The position numbers were made by a program, and so were the translations under genes. Positions 1 through 13,640 of a stretch of DNA of 64,000 nucleotides are shown one piece after another (the first letter of the stretch is position 1; each line of letters opens with the position of its first letter). A model generated the notes under the pieces. That model saw nothing but the letters and a program-made list of their open reading frames with translations. It did no database searches and had not been told where the DNA came from. Origin of the DNA: Mycteria americana (taxonomy: Eukaryota > Chordata > Aves > Ciconiiformes > Ciconiidae); the NCBI RefSeq assembly GCF_035582795.1, contig NC_134368.1, positions 15,420,001 through 15,484,000 of the forward strand, in the 5' to 3' direction.

Positions 1-3000
1 ATAGGAAGAGCGATGACCATGTGAATAACAATTTGCTCTGTTCCTGCTGCTCATTCTCTGTTCACTTTAGCACTTTTAGAGTTAACTTAAAAACATTTGT
101 GGCCCTTCTTTTCATATTATATACAAGAAACAAAGTATACTTTAAGCTAGGATATGACTCTACTCCTAGACTAAAGTTTCTGCAAGAATTTTCCATTATG
201 TGTATATTGCTTCCTTTGACTGGACACTAGGAATCGGTTTCTGGGACATTTTGTGTCAAGTATGCTGGAAGAGACACATGATATGGCTGAGCAAGTGATT
301 ATACCTCAAACCTGAGCCTATCCAATACTCCGTGCTGGGACAAAGCCCTGTCTGAGACCAAGATTGTCCCTGCCTTCAGGCACTTTCTAGTCCATTCAGG
401 ACAATTATTCAGGCATTCATAAAAGAGCATTAAAATTAATACTTTGTTTATAAATACATATTTTCCATGAAGCTCACACTTATTTCTAGACACTGGGAAA
501 GTTCTCAGGGTGATTGTAAAGCATAAAATATATCCCTAGAGTGCAAGAATGTGAAAATAAAAATTATCCTAAGGACAGTAATATGAAAATTATCCTTAAA
601 TGGTTGCTGAGCTTGTTTTAGTTACTGGCTAAATAGTTATTAGCTATTCTACTTATATAACTAGCATGTAGTTACTATGCACTAAAGACTGAAGTAGTCA
701 TTGAATAATTGTATTTGTTTTATTTAATTGAAGCTCATATACTTAGAAGCTTTACTTGTTACTTCAAAAGGGCTAGGAGTTTACCCCCAGCTTAGCTGCC
801 CCACTTAGCTCCCTGGAGAAAGTGAGAAACTGCAGATGGGATTTATCTTACCTAAATATAGCTGCCTAAAGGTTAGGAGTCTAGTCTGCACCACTTACCC
901 AGACTTCCTGTATAGCCAGTGAAAAACTATGGTCATCTTCTCATGCAATAAATTCCATCTACCTCGGATGCTTTATTACAGCTACAGCTACACAGCTATG
1001 AATGTATAGCTATGCTTTCCTAAAATGTCATGGAGGCTGCACTGTTTCTTCCATCTTCCTCCAAGCCTGCAGAACACTTCACTCTGGGATGCTTCTTACA
1101 CTGCTGTGTTTGTGAGGTTAGCTCTGTATGGCCTTTTCTACCTAGCTTTTATTTTCAACGAATGCTCTGACTTCAAAGAAACCCTGCTGATTTTCTTTGT
1201 TACCAGATACAGTCTATGAGATGATTAAGCTAGAGTCAAGCACAGATTGCTAAGGGGGGCAAGGAAGAGCTGCAGTCAGAAGACTGAACACATGAGACTG
1301 TAGTGATTGCAACAGCAGTGGAGCAGAGTTGTGGTCCAGGCATTTGAGAGCTACATTTTCTTATTTGGTCAGAGACCTAACTGCTGAGAGGCCATATGCA
1401 ATAGTTTCCTAATCCATCTCTCCACTGTAGCTCTGACTGTACGAATAATTATATTCTATTTCAAATAAAAAGACAAACAGGTAAATTTAAAGCTTCCTCC
1501 TTACTAGTGATTTCAGCTAGCCCGTTTGTTTGATTTTGCCTTAAACAGCCCTGGAGACCTCACAGAGACTGTTAAATTTCTCAGCTATGCAGCTACTATC
1601 TGAAAATCAGCACCTCCTTAAACCATTTCTCATATGAACCTCACATTTTCAAAGCCAAGCCAAGCCTGCAAGCTTGAATTGCTTTTGGAACTTAAACCAA
1701 TATCAGGGTAAGGAAGCAGTTTAAGAAGCTGTTCCTTCCTGCTTTCAGTAGTTAATTACCACTTCTCAGCTCAGACTGGGTATCCAATACATATGTATAT
1801 GAGGACTTATTTGGCTAACATCAAATGGGAAAACCAATATGACATGTTAGCATGATCCAGTTTGGGGATTAGAATATAGCTGCTTTTTAATACTAGCTAA
1901 AATCTTCAGTCATTCTCTTGATAAAAACATTCCACGACAGACTGAAATTCTTCTCCAGAAGAATTTTTCTACAGAAAACTTTTTTGCCAGAGCATGCTAT
2001 TTTCATCTTCTGTTCCTCATAGATCACTAAATGGCTTTATAGTCTCCATACCTTCTGTAATGAAGATTCGCAGCTTTTGCAAACACTTTTTGAGAAGGAG
2101 GAGAGACTTGAAAGACTGCAGTCTTAAGGGACCATATAATCTGCTATTTTATTCAAGCTTATCTTCATGGTTAACTCCATGGAACAGTAACTGCCTATCC
2201 ATACACCATCTAGCCTGTTTCCTTGATTGGAGCTTCTAGTTGCTGCTGTGAAGAAAAAAAATTAGGAATTCTCACTGTTAACAGCTTTCAAAGTTAAGAG
2301 CAATCACTGCAATATAAACCTAAGAATGGGTGGTAAAATCATCAGGGATTTATTTTGAATGTGTTCTAGCATTTTGAAAAGATCAAGAAGAAATAATCTA
2401 AGACCTTTGTCTAACTTGCCAGGAAGTGACTACATAAGGCTGAATTTAAATCTCATGTACTTGCTCACTGTGAGTTGAGAGTTTGATGACTCTAGTGTAG
2501 TGATGTTACATCTAGTCTCATGAAATTGCACTTGTAACCCTCAAAGGGGGTTGTCCTGCTCTTGCATTGCTTCTTTCATATGCTGCCTGCCATGTCACTT
2601 GCCTTGGACCTAACAACCAAGTGACCTAAGGGTGAGTTAGTACAGTTTGCGGTTCCTGTGGAAAAGTAATCCACCAAAAGAAAAAAGAAAAAGAATAATT
2701 TTCTGTTGCATCAATTCACTGAACCATATCATCCTCTGCTAGAGCTGACGCAAAGAAGGGAAAAAAAGCAAATGGTCAGAGAAGGGAATGCGACCAGTCA
2801 TTCTGGAGGAAGTCCACAAAGCTTTGAGTACAATGAACCTCAGACCCTGGTCTTACAATTGGTTTAATTTGATCTAAAAATGGACTGCTGCCAAAAAGCC
2901 CTATACCAACCTCCATGCTGCTGGTAATGTTTTCACATCGTCCCTTATGCTAACATTGCATCTAATTGTAGCTGTGCCAGGTACCTTAGGTACAACAAAA

Positions 3001-4966
3001 CTGCTTTGCGCTATCAGCAAGTCCAACCACTGAATTTTTAAAAAAGCAGCATTTTCTGAGTTCTTTTTGGTAAATTAAAATTCAGCTATGTCAATTCCCT
3101 GATCTAGATCATTGGGTAGTTATCTAATTGCTAGAGTTGGCACAGGAAGAAACTCAAGGTACAGGCAGTGACTAAGAAAGACTCAGTGCAGCCCCTTTGG
3201 TAGTTCGTCCCTAAATCATCTTAAAGCAAATGTGAGATGTGAGACTACATACAGGCTACAGTGGATATCAGGTTTAGATGTAAAACACAGAGAAGGATAA
3301 AATACCATCTGTGTTGTAATTTTGTTACATCTTTTTATGCATATTACCTGTTTCATGCTTTTAGGGTTCATATTCTGTGCAGAAATAACTACAACAGCTA
3401 TTCTGCTAAGCTCATTTTCAGTGACTGTTTTCTCTTTCTATGCTGCTATAGTCATTATTCTGAAGATCTATAAATAATACACATGATTCTGAAGATAATT
3501 TCTGATTTTGACCTGTTGATTCAAATAAAATGTGTCTCTAATTAGCTTCTGAAAGGAAGTATTATATGTGCTGGGTAAAAAAGTGCCATTTTTTTTCAAG
3601 CCTAGAGAGATTCTGTTCTGCTAAAAGAAGAAGTTGTGCATAAATCCAGAGTATAACATAAATAGTCAAGGGACTCAGCTGCACACAAAATGTGGATTAG
3701 AGGCCGACAGCTTCGTGATATATTTTTGTAAGGTGTATAACCAATTTTTACACCATGTATTTCTTCCTTCTTTCCATTAAACATGAGGCATATGTATGTG
3801 ATCCCTTTAGTGTAAAAGTCTTATTCTTCTTATTTCACACCTTCTCAGGACCTTCTTCCTAGTCATCTTTGATATTTCTTGCAACTTCAACCTCTTCAGG
3901 GGACAGAGAGCCTTCATCTTCCACTCTGCCGCACCGCTTTTGGTTGTGGCTTGCAGCTAAAACAGGTCTTTAATTTTCAGCAAAACTTTTGCTTTGCAAA
4001 ACCTGCAAATGAAGTCCATCTACTGAATATAATGATCATCCACAGGCATTTTAAAGGCTGATCCTTGTGTGCAGTTCTTTTAATACCTCTTACCTTTTGC
4101 TTTCTGTGACAACATATTGTGGAAAATAGGTGTATGCCAGTATTGAGAAAAATAATTGCATTTTTTAAAAATATAAATAATGCTTTCAAAGGATGAAGGT
4201 ACTAAATACGGTAGCTCTCTCATTATATAATTGTTCAGAAAATAGAGTAGGAAATCAGTAGCTGTTGTGAACAGAAAACTAAGGCATAGAAAAGTCTTGG
4301 GGAAAAAAATGTCTAAGATGAAATCCTGATTCTTTTAGAGTCAATTTCCCATTGATTCCTATGAGGTCCGGATTTTATCTCTAGCATTTATGCTAATTAT
4401 GCTTACTATTAACTCCTTCATCCTCACCACAAGACAGTAAACTTTCATTTTCTTTTTTCTTCTTAGAGAAATTTGGGGATGCACAGAATTCACTCCGATA
4501 GATTTCAACAGCCTCAAAGCCAGAAGTCAGCATCTTGTAAGTGATACGGTCACATTTTGAAAAATGCTTGATCCCAGGTTGTTCCCTATATTCTCTATGG
4601 CAATGGGAGGGAGGGTTAAAATATGACACTTGGAGTTTACCGCAGATTCTCTGTTGCACAAGCCCCACAAAGGTACTTGATGCAATGAGCTACTTGGAGC
4701 TCCAACCATCTGAGCTCCTGCACATTTTTTACATGTGAAACAGTAACATTGTGGGGCCTTTCATCTTTATGAGCTTTCATGGTGTTCATTGTGAAACAGT
4801 TCTGGGGAAACCTGGAACTTGAAAGTGGTTAATGAGGCTGCCATGCTGCCATTAATTTAACGGAGAAGCACAGAAGATGACTATCCGTAGTAACCACAGA
4901 AAGGATGCAAGACTCTGCCCAGCTTCTTTCATCTCCTGAGAATACACCCTAAAATAGCTCTAAAAT
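1..4966. other. intergenic, AT-rich, no gene recognised
   Basis: I see no recognisable gene here; the short open frames show no family motifs. It is AT-rich single-copy-looking DNA. A decayed relic of the 'TTGACTTCAATGGGA'-type ancient repeat lies at about 4321-4378. A splice-site-bounded candidate exon at 4467-4536 is listed separately. By synteny inferred from STX18, this is the far upstream side of that gene, toward where MSX1 would lie in other amniotes. Confidence 0.6.
4467..4536 (+). ncRNA. candidate exon of unknown transcript (motif-based)
   Basis: A long polypyrimidine run ending in TCTTCTTAG sits immediately before 4467, and a GTAAGT donor starts at 4537. The donor has a T at position -1, which weakens it. 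The 70-nt interval is open in two of three forward frames but I recognise no protein in it. The same DNA on the minus strand is part of a 91-codon open frame (4393-4668), also unrecognised. Acceptor/donor pairs of this quality arise by chance in tens of kilobases, so this is only a prediction. Confidence 0.15.
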
Positions 4967-5496
4967 ATCACAGAATCACAGAATCACAGAATCGTATAGG
5001 TTGGAAAAGACCTTTAAGATCATCGAGTCCAACCGTAAACCTAAAACTACCAAGACCACCACTACACCATGTCCCTAAGCACCTCATCCAAACGTCCTTT
5101 AAATACCTCCAGGGATGGCGACTCAACCACTTCCCTGGGCAGCCTGTTCCAATGCTTGATAACCCTCTCGGTGAAGAAAAATTTCCTAATATCCAGTCTA
5201 AACCTCCCCTGGCTCAACTTGAGGCCATTTCCTCTTGTCCTATCACTTGTTACTTGGGAGAAGAGACCGACCCCCACCTCACTACAACCTCCTTTCAGGG
5301 AGTTGTAGAGAGCAATAAGATCTCCCCTCAGCCTCCTTTTCTCCAGGCTAAACAACCCCAGTTCCCTCAGCCGCTCCTCATCAGACTTGTTCTCCAGACC
5401 CTTCACCAGCTTCGTTGCCCTTCTCTGGACACGCTCCAGCACCTCAATGTCCCTCTTGTAGTGGGGGGCCCAAAACTGAACACAGTATTCGAGGTG
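4967..5496 (-). mobile_element. CR1 LINE, 5'-truncated, minus strand
   Basis: Read on the minus strand this is the 3' part of an avian CR1 non-LTR retrotransposon. The 5442-5062 frame encodes the reverse-transcriptase C-terminal region (begins [11 protein letters not shown]; contains [28 protein letters not shown] and [10 protein letters not shown]) and is open to the natural stop after LRDMV. The 3' UTR carries the family's GGACTCGATGATCTTAAAGG-type block, and the tail at 4967-4994 is a short repeat of the ATTCTGTG type. The copy ends abruptly at about 5496, where the family sequence would continue upstream, so it is a dead, 5'-truncated insertion. An intact C-terminal frame suggests it is not very old. 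It abuts a hexanucleotide repeat. Confidence 0.95.
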
Positions 5497-5536
5497 AATA
5501 TGAATATGAATATGAATATGAATATGAATATGAATA
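5495..5536. repeat. (TGAATA)7 microsatellite
   Basis: Seven perfect copies of TGAATA begin exactly at the truncated 5' junction of the CR1 copy. Read on the + strand in one frame it codes a meaningless Asn-Met repeat. The abutment suggests that the retrotransposon landed in, or its 5' junction seeded, the repeat. Confidence 0.95.
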
Positions 5537-8500
5537 GTGGAGAAAAATTAGGAGCAAGTCAGGTATCCATACCTCTTGATCTGCAGTGCAATGTAACACC
5601 CAGAGGCTTAATGTTATATTTCTTAATTTTTAAATAGTTAAATAAGCTATTGTCATCTGACGCTGCTGAATCGACAGAGTACAGAGGATTGACAAATATG
5701 TAAGTATCCCTTCTTTTTACAATGAAAACTGCAGAACTATGTCTGTGTTTGTGATCAAACACAGGCCCAGGCTTCACACATATGATCAACCATGATGTTA
5801 AATTATTAGCATAATCCCTAGGACAGTTTTGGCCTGTGCCAAAAAACCAATCTCCCAAACTGCATCTGGGGCAATGACCATTATCAACAGATAGTTTGGA
5901 TTTGGCCTCCTGATTCCAACAGGAGAATTCAACCATAAAGATGTGAGCTGTGTCATACCACTTAACCATGGGGCCAGAAAACAATTTGTGGCTTGTTTTA
6001 TTTACTGGTATAGATAAGTGTGTCAAAGAAGAGGAAATATATTTTCCGATGCAGCATAAGAAGCCAAAAAGACCGATGCTTTCACATTCTTAAGCACGGC
6101 AGTTACAATTGCACACACGCACACACTCACACACAAATTCCCTTAAAATTAAGGTGTATAAAAATACACTTTAATGTATCTTAATGTAACGCTTACGTTT
6201 TTGTTTGGATTATTTTCTTTGTTAGAATCTTACTCAAAATATCACTGGTTTTGGTAAAAATATATTATAGTAATTTATTGTGGTTTAAAAGCTAAAAAGT
6301 TTATCTTCTGACTTGCATCATAAATATAATCTTGCCTAGTTTTTTCCATCATATTCCTCAAAAATTGAAATGTGGAATTTGCAAAAACGTTTGTGATCAG
6401 AAAGGCTGGACTTTAAAACAGCTTCTGTATCTTTCTCCATGCATTTTTGCATGCCTTCAATTCCAGATAAAAAAACAGCAGAACTGAGTCAAAAGAAACA
6501 AAGTCCTGCTCTCGTGCAATATCAGCTTCCTACCTCAATGGAAAAAAGAAGTCTCCATAGAGGTTCAGAAAGAGATCAAACCAGGGGGTTCTAGCAGTCC
6601 CATCACTTATCATTGGGTATGGTGCAAAAGTTCCAGGTTATTCCAATATCAAAGTGAGGAGAAAAAACCCAAAAGCTATAAATAAGCCAATATTTAATAG
6701 CACGAAAGAGAATTCAAAGCTATTACCAGATAATATGTTTTACATGAATACAGGAGTGTTAAAAGTGATCTAATTTGCTTTTGTAAATAAAGAATAACAT
6801 CCAAGCATGCATGTTTATCTCTTTCTAAAAGATAAGTGTTCTGTCTGCCAGTAGGCTCTGCCTACAAGGCTGGGTTTTTATCTTATTGTATATTTTCCAC
6901 ATCTAGTAATCAACAGTGAGCTTTCCCATGTGGAACTGCTTTGGCATTCTGACTTAATTTTAATCTTATTTTTAGTTAGCTACAATTGCACTTTAACATA
7001 TGATTCATAAAAAGCAAAATTAGGTTGCCAGGGTCTGGGTCTTAATAATCAGTTTTGTTGTATCTGCTTTCCTGCACTAATGGTTCAAATAAATCATTGC
7101 TGAGACAGTAGAATTTAATGCTAATAATCACCTGTACATTTCCCTCCTCTTATCCTTTAGCACTTATGATGGTGAGAATTACTGCTGTCTTCTTCAGTGC
7201 AGAAGGTGAGAAAAACCTAGCAGCATGGTTATGTACCTATAATGTTGTTCAAGCTGCAAGCACTGATGTATGATATGCGTATGTGATAAAATTTCTGAGA
7301 AGAAATATGATCAGACAAATCATTATGCAAGTTGTGGTTTAACTTAACCTTTTTAGTCCGTGAACATATTTGATGTTTTCTTTCAGCAAATTTAATAAAT
7401 TCAAACATCCCTAGACTTCCTGGCCACCACTGTCCTTTACTGGTATGTAGATCTTTGGAACTTGAATAGCTGGAGGTAACTTACACAGTCTGTTCATGCT
7501 ACCTTTGCTACTTATGCTTTAATCCAGTATAAAGCAAATAAACTTTCATCTTCCAGGCACTTAAGCTAATTACATTTAGCCAGAATCTCAAGTACTGGAA
7601 TCAGTTCTATATACAGCCATTACAAAGCCAAACATCATAAAATCCAGATGCAAAAAACATGGCAACTTAGTCTAACAAATTTTCTTTGGCGTGAAACATA
7701 AACAAAACCATATCGACCACCGTAGCACTTCAGATGTCAAACTGTTAATCAGTGTTTGAAAATAAAAACTTATTTTACTATGATGGTTATATACATGTAC
7801 ATTATTACTAAAATGTACTTTGATTCAAATATTAGAAGACGTTAGTCTAACTGGTATGTTGAATCTCTGAAAGTTCGATACCCATGTGTTCAATTTCCCA
7901 GAATAGTAATCATAAGTTATAAAGTCAATTTCAGTTTAATTTGATACTGTCTATTATTTTTTCCACTGAAGGGATTTTCTGTATTCTCATTTCTATGCCA
8001 CAAGTATTGGGGGAATTACTGCTTTTTCAAAAACTACTAGTAGAGATCATAATTATAAAGAGTCTTTTTCAAATCAATCCATCTTTTAACACTTGAGTTA
8101 ACCCTACAAATTTCTTTCCAAGTCATACTAAACAGTTGATAAAATAAAGCTAAAAGAAAGATCTCATAGCAAAGAGTAGGGATGTAATCTAGCTGCCTCA
8201 TTTTTGGCAAAATAATTCATATATGTGCCAGATTGTGTGATATATTAGCCTCCTGTCTTGCACAGGTGCATTAACACCCTGATTTGGGAGCACATTACTC
8301 CATTCTGCACAGTGAAAACTGCTTTTAATATTCATTTGCTATATGTAATCCAGTAACAATATAAATTAGTTCAAAGTCCAGAAAAGATCGTTTTAGCTTT
8401 AGAAAGCTTTGCAGTGCTTTATTCTTCTCTTACATTGCTAGTGTAAAACTGTTCCAGCTTCAGTGTTCTGATTCCCAAACTCACTCTCTACTTCATACTG

Positions 8501-8639
8501 CTGTTCGTCGCCTTAGGTTCGTAAGGTTGTTTACATAAAAGTAAGCCCTAATTATTGTATGGATTTTATAGGATCCATAATGCACCTCATTTTGGCAGTA
8601 AAAATTCCATTTAAGCTAATTTGGGTGTTTTATGTCTTA
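5537..8639. other. intergenic, no gene recognised
   Basis: AT-rich DNA with a short CA-rich stretch at about 6109-6137. Apart from the 155-codon minus-strand frame listed separately I see no coding, RNA or mobile features. Confidence 0.55.
5559..6026 (-). other. unrecognised 155-codon open frame
   Basis: A 155-codon ATG-initiated frame lies on the minus strand just beyond the CR1 and microsatellite. It is among the longest open frames outside repeats and the CpG island, which is notable in AT-rich DNA. The predicted product shows no signal peptide, membrane segment or catalytic motif that I recognise, although it has several Cys, Trp and His residues. There is no evident promoter, exon boundary or homologous neighbour. 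It may be a chance frame, a fragment of an unrecognised repeat, or a decayed retrogene. I would not annotate it as a gene without homology or expression support. Confidence 0.15.
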
Positions 8640-8900
8640 TTAATTCATTGTAACTTGTTTACCACTGGGTTCATTTAGTAAAAGGTGCACTGCGAATGAG
8701 TGTGGGGTTCAGTGCCTTTTGTTGTTAGAAAAGTAATTTGAAAAATGATCGTCTGGCAATTCCTGGAGGCAGTCTGTGAGCTCGTCTGCTTTTGAGTCAT
8801 TATGAATCCTCAGTGCCTGTGAAGCAAACATGACACCTAGAGTTCATCAGGGATTTCCCGTCATGTCATTTTCAATCAGTATCAGTTAGTCAAAATCAAA
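8640..8900. promoter_or_regulatory. candidate conserved non-coding element
   Basis: This stretch has balanced, non-repetitive composition with dense transcription-factor-like words. These include a TGAGTCA (AP-1/MAF type) at about 8795, TTAATTCATT near 8640-8650 and TCATGTCATT near 8862. It contains no open frame or repeat. The call is pattern-based; no alignment was possible. Confidence 0.25.
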
Positions 8901-11900
8901 ACTTCTCAGTGGGATATTTGACCAGTTCTAAGGAAGGTGCAATTCTTGTCCAAAATAAGAGAAGGAGAGTAACCCACATTAGACTAGACAGTACCTGGGA
9001 TATGAGAGAATAACATTCAGGATTTAGATCTAGGGTGGATTTTTTTTATTTAAACAGCTCCTATAAAAAAGGCTGAGAAGATCCACCTCAAAAGAAGCAG
9101 ATGGTGGAGTCATTCACGGAGGATTTTGAAGCCTGAGGCAGGGCATGGATATAGTAGGACAAGCTGAAAATGCTAGTACTCCCTTTTGGCTGCGGACTAT
9201 TGCCCCAAAGCTCTGCTGGAGGAAAGAATCATATTCATGCTGCCTTAGAAAAAGCCAGTTAAGTTAAATTCAATTGTTAGCATAGGTGTTTTGATATTGT
9301 CTGATACAGGCTAGAGAGTGTTTTTGCAATTCTTCCTCTGCCTTCCCGCTGGCAGAGAGAAGGGAGATTGTGCACAGTAGGTGTTGCTTGAGCTGTAGGA
9401 CACTGTCTCCACTGCTTTAGATTCAAGTCTTTTGCATCTCAAGCAGAGCATGACGTGGGTTTTCTCATAACACAGGTTTAGATCCTAACTACTGGTTCTC
9501 TCATCTTTTTCTGCTGTGAGATAGGAAATGTCTTTCCTTATCACTTTTACTGGTAACCATTATGTCACAGAAACTGACAGTGAAAGCATTGAAGAGCAGA
9601 AAGGCGAGATATTCCAGGATTCAACTCTGTTCCTGCCATGCAAAATGCTTGTTAGTCAAAGTTTGGTTAAAAGCTGCCTAAGGAAAACTTAGAAGTGGAT
9701 TCCATTATTTCAGCATCCAAACACCAAATTAAATGACAAGCCTAACTTGACCAGTACCCTAAGCTCAATAAACTTCTGAAGTGGATGACACTAGCTTTCA
9801 CTGTAACACATTTATTTAAGCCTTTAAAAAAAGACTGACCCATAGTTTGTTGTCGTTGTTGTCATATTACTGCTGGCTTTCCCTGAAACATGATTATTTC
9901 AAGGACAAAACCCAAAGCAAAACCTAAGCCATCAAAAAGAGAGTCATAATACCGGCATTTTGAAAGGAGTCAATGCCACACAAGTTACACTCCAACTTCT
10001 TCACAAGGGATTGCCAAATCTTTGTAGTGCTTAGGGGGATTCCTTCCTTCACCTAAGTAAGCAATAATCCAGCAATACGAAGTTAATAATGCAATTTTAA
10101 CAACCTGTGTTATTTTTTTTCCCCATGGATGCTGCAGGTTGTGAGCTTCCTCACAGGCTTCCTGTGAGATTAAGTTCATATATTTGCCTAGGGAAAAGCT
10201 AAATATGATTTATTTACACTCTGTCCTGTTAGCACATCTCCTGTTAGCACTAGTATACATTGAGTCTAAATATTTTAAGTTTTGACTCTCCTTGTGCTCT
10301 AATTAGTGCTACTGTGCCTCAACAGAAGTTATACTCACAGGAAAGGAGTCCATATTATCCACATCAGAGTGAGCATGACTTATAGACATCTTCAGACATA
10401 CCACCTATATGTATTTGAGGAAATCTGAATGTAAGTGAATTTGAGGAAATATAATACCTTATCTACATAAGAAATCTACTAAATATATTTAAAATATTTT
10501 AAATATTTACAAATTTATATAGTTGCGTTGGTGCAAACCTTTGCTAAAATAAGCTTAATTTTCATAAATAAGTTAGGGAGCAGATCTGACATTTCTTGGG
10601 TCAGTACAGATTTTTGCACAGTGAGGGTCTGAACTAGCTGAAGTGTGTAGGCCAATCTCAGTGTAAACTTGTAATAACTGATGACATCATAGATTTTCAA
10701 ATGCATGGGTAGCTCTGGATTACTTAGTTTCCACCAAAAGTCAACAGCAGTTAGATGACTAGTTTCCATGGTGATCCCTTTCTGTGCAATTTATTTTTCA
10801 TAGCCATTAGATTTCAACTTACAAGTATATTTTAAAGCAAAATAAAAGTCATTCTTCTTTCACACACTGCTCATGAACTTAGAGCTTGGTTTCTCCCATG
10901 GAGAAGGGTGGTCTATGGGGAAAGATAGGGTCTGTGACAAGTGTACAGTCACTGTAGAATTAAAAGTCTGTTTTAATCTAAGTATTTGATCATATTTGAA
11001 GTATGATAAGCTATGCAATGCCTTTATATGCTGCTGGGACAGTATTCAGACACCTAGGAGGTCTCTTCTAGCCATCCATTTTGTTTTGGGATCAATTTGT
11101 GTTAGCATACCTTTGCCATAATGCTTCATTAGACTTACAATTCAGAGGTCTTATTCTTCTCTGAAGTCAGGGTTCCCTGATGTAGCACGGTCACATCTCC
11201 CTTCTGGCTCACTGGACAAGGTATCATAGGAACTGTCTGACACAGGGCATTCAAGGCCATTTATATTGGAAGTTCATCCAGTGAAGGAGAATCAGGCTTG
11301 AGTCATTCAAGCTACAATTCCCATGAGACAGCGTGGCAGTTGAAAGATAGACATGGTTGTGGGCCAAGACTAGGCATTTGGGCACATATCTGTGAAAATG
11401 TCTATGCTTTAATTTTCTTGGCATTAGTGACACTGCATTCCAAAGTAAGGCCTATTTCTTCAGATGTCTGCCCTAATAAATGAGTTGCTTGAAAATATAA
11501 TTTGCAATACAAAGCTAAAGAGGGAAATTCTTAATGTACTATTGAACCAGCCATGTACTTCGCTTCTTTAATCAGACTGACAGAAAAACTGTCAGCATTT
11601 TCTTAGACACTTAACACATTCAGCTTTTCCAAGTGACATGGATATCTCATTGCAGTATTTGAACTCTGTTAAGAACAGCAGTTTCTTCTAAGAATGGCGG
11701 AGCACTTTCCTGTTTTTCCCTTTCTTTGTTTTTCCCCCAAAATATATAGTTTTAGTGAGAGTCCAGTGGGCCGTTAAGGACTGTCTTTATTTTGGCTTTC
11801 CTTTTGACTGAGTTCTTTATAAGAGATGATGTGTGGTTTCCCTTTAGAAGAGGAGTTTTGTGAGTAGTTAAGGGCAAAAAATTGAATTTGTTAGTGGTGC

Positions 11901-12399
11901 ATTCCACACTTTTATGACTAAGCCCGTAGCACATGTCTATGTAACTGGTACATAACATGATACTAAATCAGCCCACATAACTAAATTGCAACATACCATT
12001 GATTTTAGTCACTAATAAAACACATACATGTGTTTCAAGTGGTTTTAATTATCTGTTTATTATTAAAGCGTGTTTTCTCTGCTGTGTTTCTATAAAGTTT
12101 TGATGTAAGAAAGAATTTTGCTTCCAAATTTAAGCTTAACTGTATTACTTGGGACATTTTTGGACTGGGCAAATAGTGACAAATGGTCATTTACCAAACT
12201 ATTGTTCTTTAACTTTGACCTCTTAAAGGTGCTACAGAAATCATGCCTGAGAGCTGGTGTTCAGGGAAAAATAATTAAAGGTCCAACTGATTGCATGATA
12301 GGCCTATGTGGTTAGCTTCACAGAAATGAACCACTTCTTGAGCTGAGGCCAGAACAATCTGTAAGCCTGACTAGCAAACTCGCAGGAAACCAGCTCTCT
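8901..12399. other. intergenic, no gene recognised
   Basis: AT-rich DNA with only short chance frames. I see no repeats of note, exon signatures or RNA genes. Confidence 0.55.
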
Positions 12400-13640
12400 G
12401 CCTCACGCTCTATTCCCTTCTCTCGCTGATCCGATAATTCTTGCCTCTGTGATTGACTGTCCCCCACTTTTCATTTTGTTTTTATCCCTTCTCTGACAGC
12501 AGAACTCTAACTCACTCCCATGACTCCTTTCCTCTCTTCCTGATCTTGCACAGCACAGTATGACTTGGTGGCCTAGATGCCTTCCTACACCATAGATGTG
12601 TTTTCTCCTCCAGTTTTGCCATTTCCCTAAATAATGTTCTTCAGAGTGAATCTACTTAATCCAGTAACTTTTTCCACATCTCTGACTCACTCCTTAAGCT
12701 TTCCATCCTCCTGTATCCACTTCTCTCTCTCCTCAGATGGCATCTTGCTGAAATCTTTGGAGAGGAAATCAGCAAAGGCTTCTGCTTTGTCTTGCTTTCT
12801 CTTCTCCTCCTCAACTTTCTCTCCTTTTCCCTTGAGGCAGAGATGCTATGGTGGCTCTCTTCCTCTCAGAGTTCTGCTTTCTCCAGCAGCCCCATCCCAC
12901 CACTTGATCACCCTCTTCTATTTTATCATTACTCTTCCTACAGCTTTTGTCACTTGCCCCTTTCAGTACAATCCTGTTTCAGTCTATCCCACAATCACCT
13001 CCCCACCCTTTTCTCTCCAGCAATTGCCCTATTTACTTTTTACTTTATAAGTTCACTGGAAGAAAAATTGAGTTACTTTCCTCTGGTTCCATCATAGGAC
13101 ATCTTCCAGCCAACACTTTTTGTATTCTACCAAAACTATGATTGCCAAAGTCTTTTCAAACCTTTAGACCACATATCATTATCCTGCTTAGTATCTCTCA
13201 TTCATTTTCAAATACTGGCTCACAGATATTTATTAACAGGAACATAGTGGCACTCTCAGCAGTTTATACTCACATAATAAATTTTAAAACAAGCACCTTC
13301 ATTCGTTTGCCTGCTTTGTCCATTATGCTTGGGAAGAACTATCCACAAAAGTTGACAAGATCCAGCTTCTTCACAGTCTTCTCTTTCCTTGATGTCTGTG
13401 GATAATCAGACAATTGCTAGATTACTGGCCTGCAGAGACCTTTACTTATCACTACTTTTACTAAATTAATCCAATATTGCCTAGTTTCCTTGTACTCATT
13501 TGTCTGAATCTGTTCCTTTGTCTTATCTTCAGACGATTTTTGAGGCAAGACTGTGGTTTTTATCCATTCTTCATAGAACTCTTCCCACGGTGGGGTCTCA
13601 GTCCATGACTAAGGCACCACTTCATTTCAGTAATAACAGC
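12400..13640 (+). mobile_element. decayed L2-like LINE remnant
   Basis: The + strand is strongly pyrimidine-rich, as in the sense strand of the 3' half of old L2-clade LINEs in reptiles and birds. The strongest evidence is the end. Around 13500-13640 the sequence runs through a degraded TTTGAGGCAAGACTGT block, then GGGGTCTCAGTCCATGAC, then AGGCACCAC...CAGTAATAA. This parallels the old L2/MIR-type 3' end that I recall as 'ggcagggactgtc ... ggtcctggtccatgactggg ... taggcgctac ... taataca'. A 138-codon frame at 12634-13050 inside it is a by-product of the C/T composition. The outer limits are approximate. Confidence 0.5.

Noticed and set aside
5152-5637. 161-codon + frame with an Asn-Met repeat
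   Set aside because: Antisense reading of the CR1 copy running into the (TGAATA)7 array.
12634-13050. 138-codon Ser/Phe/Leu-rich + frame resembling a membrane protein
   Set aside because: Its hydrophobicity comes from pyrimidine-rich, LINE-derived DNA; no exon structure.
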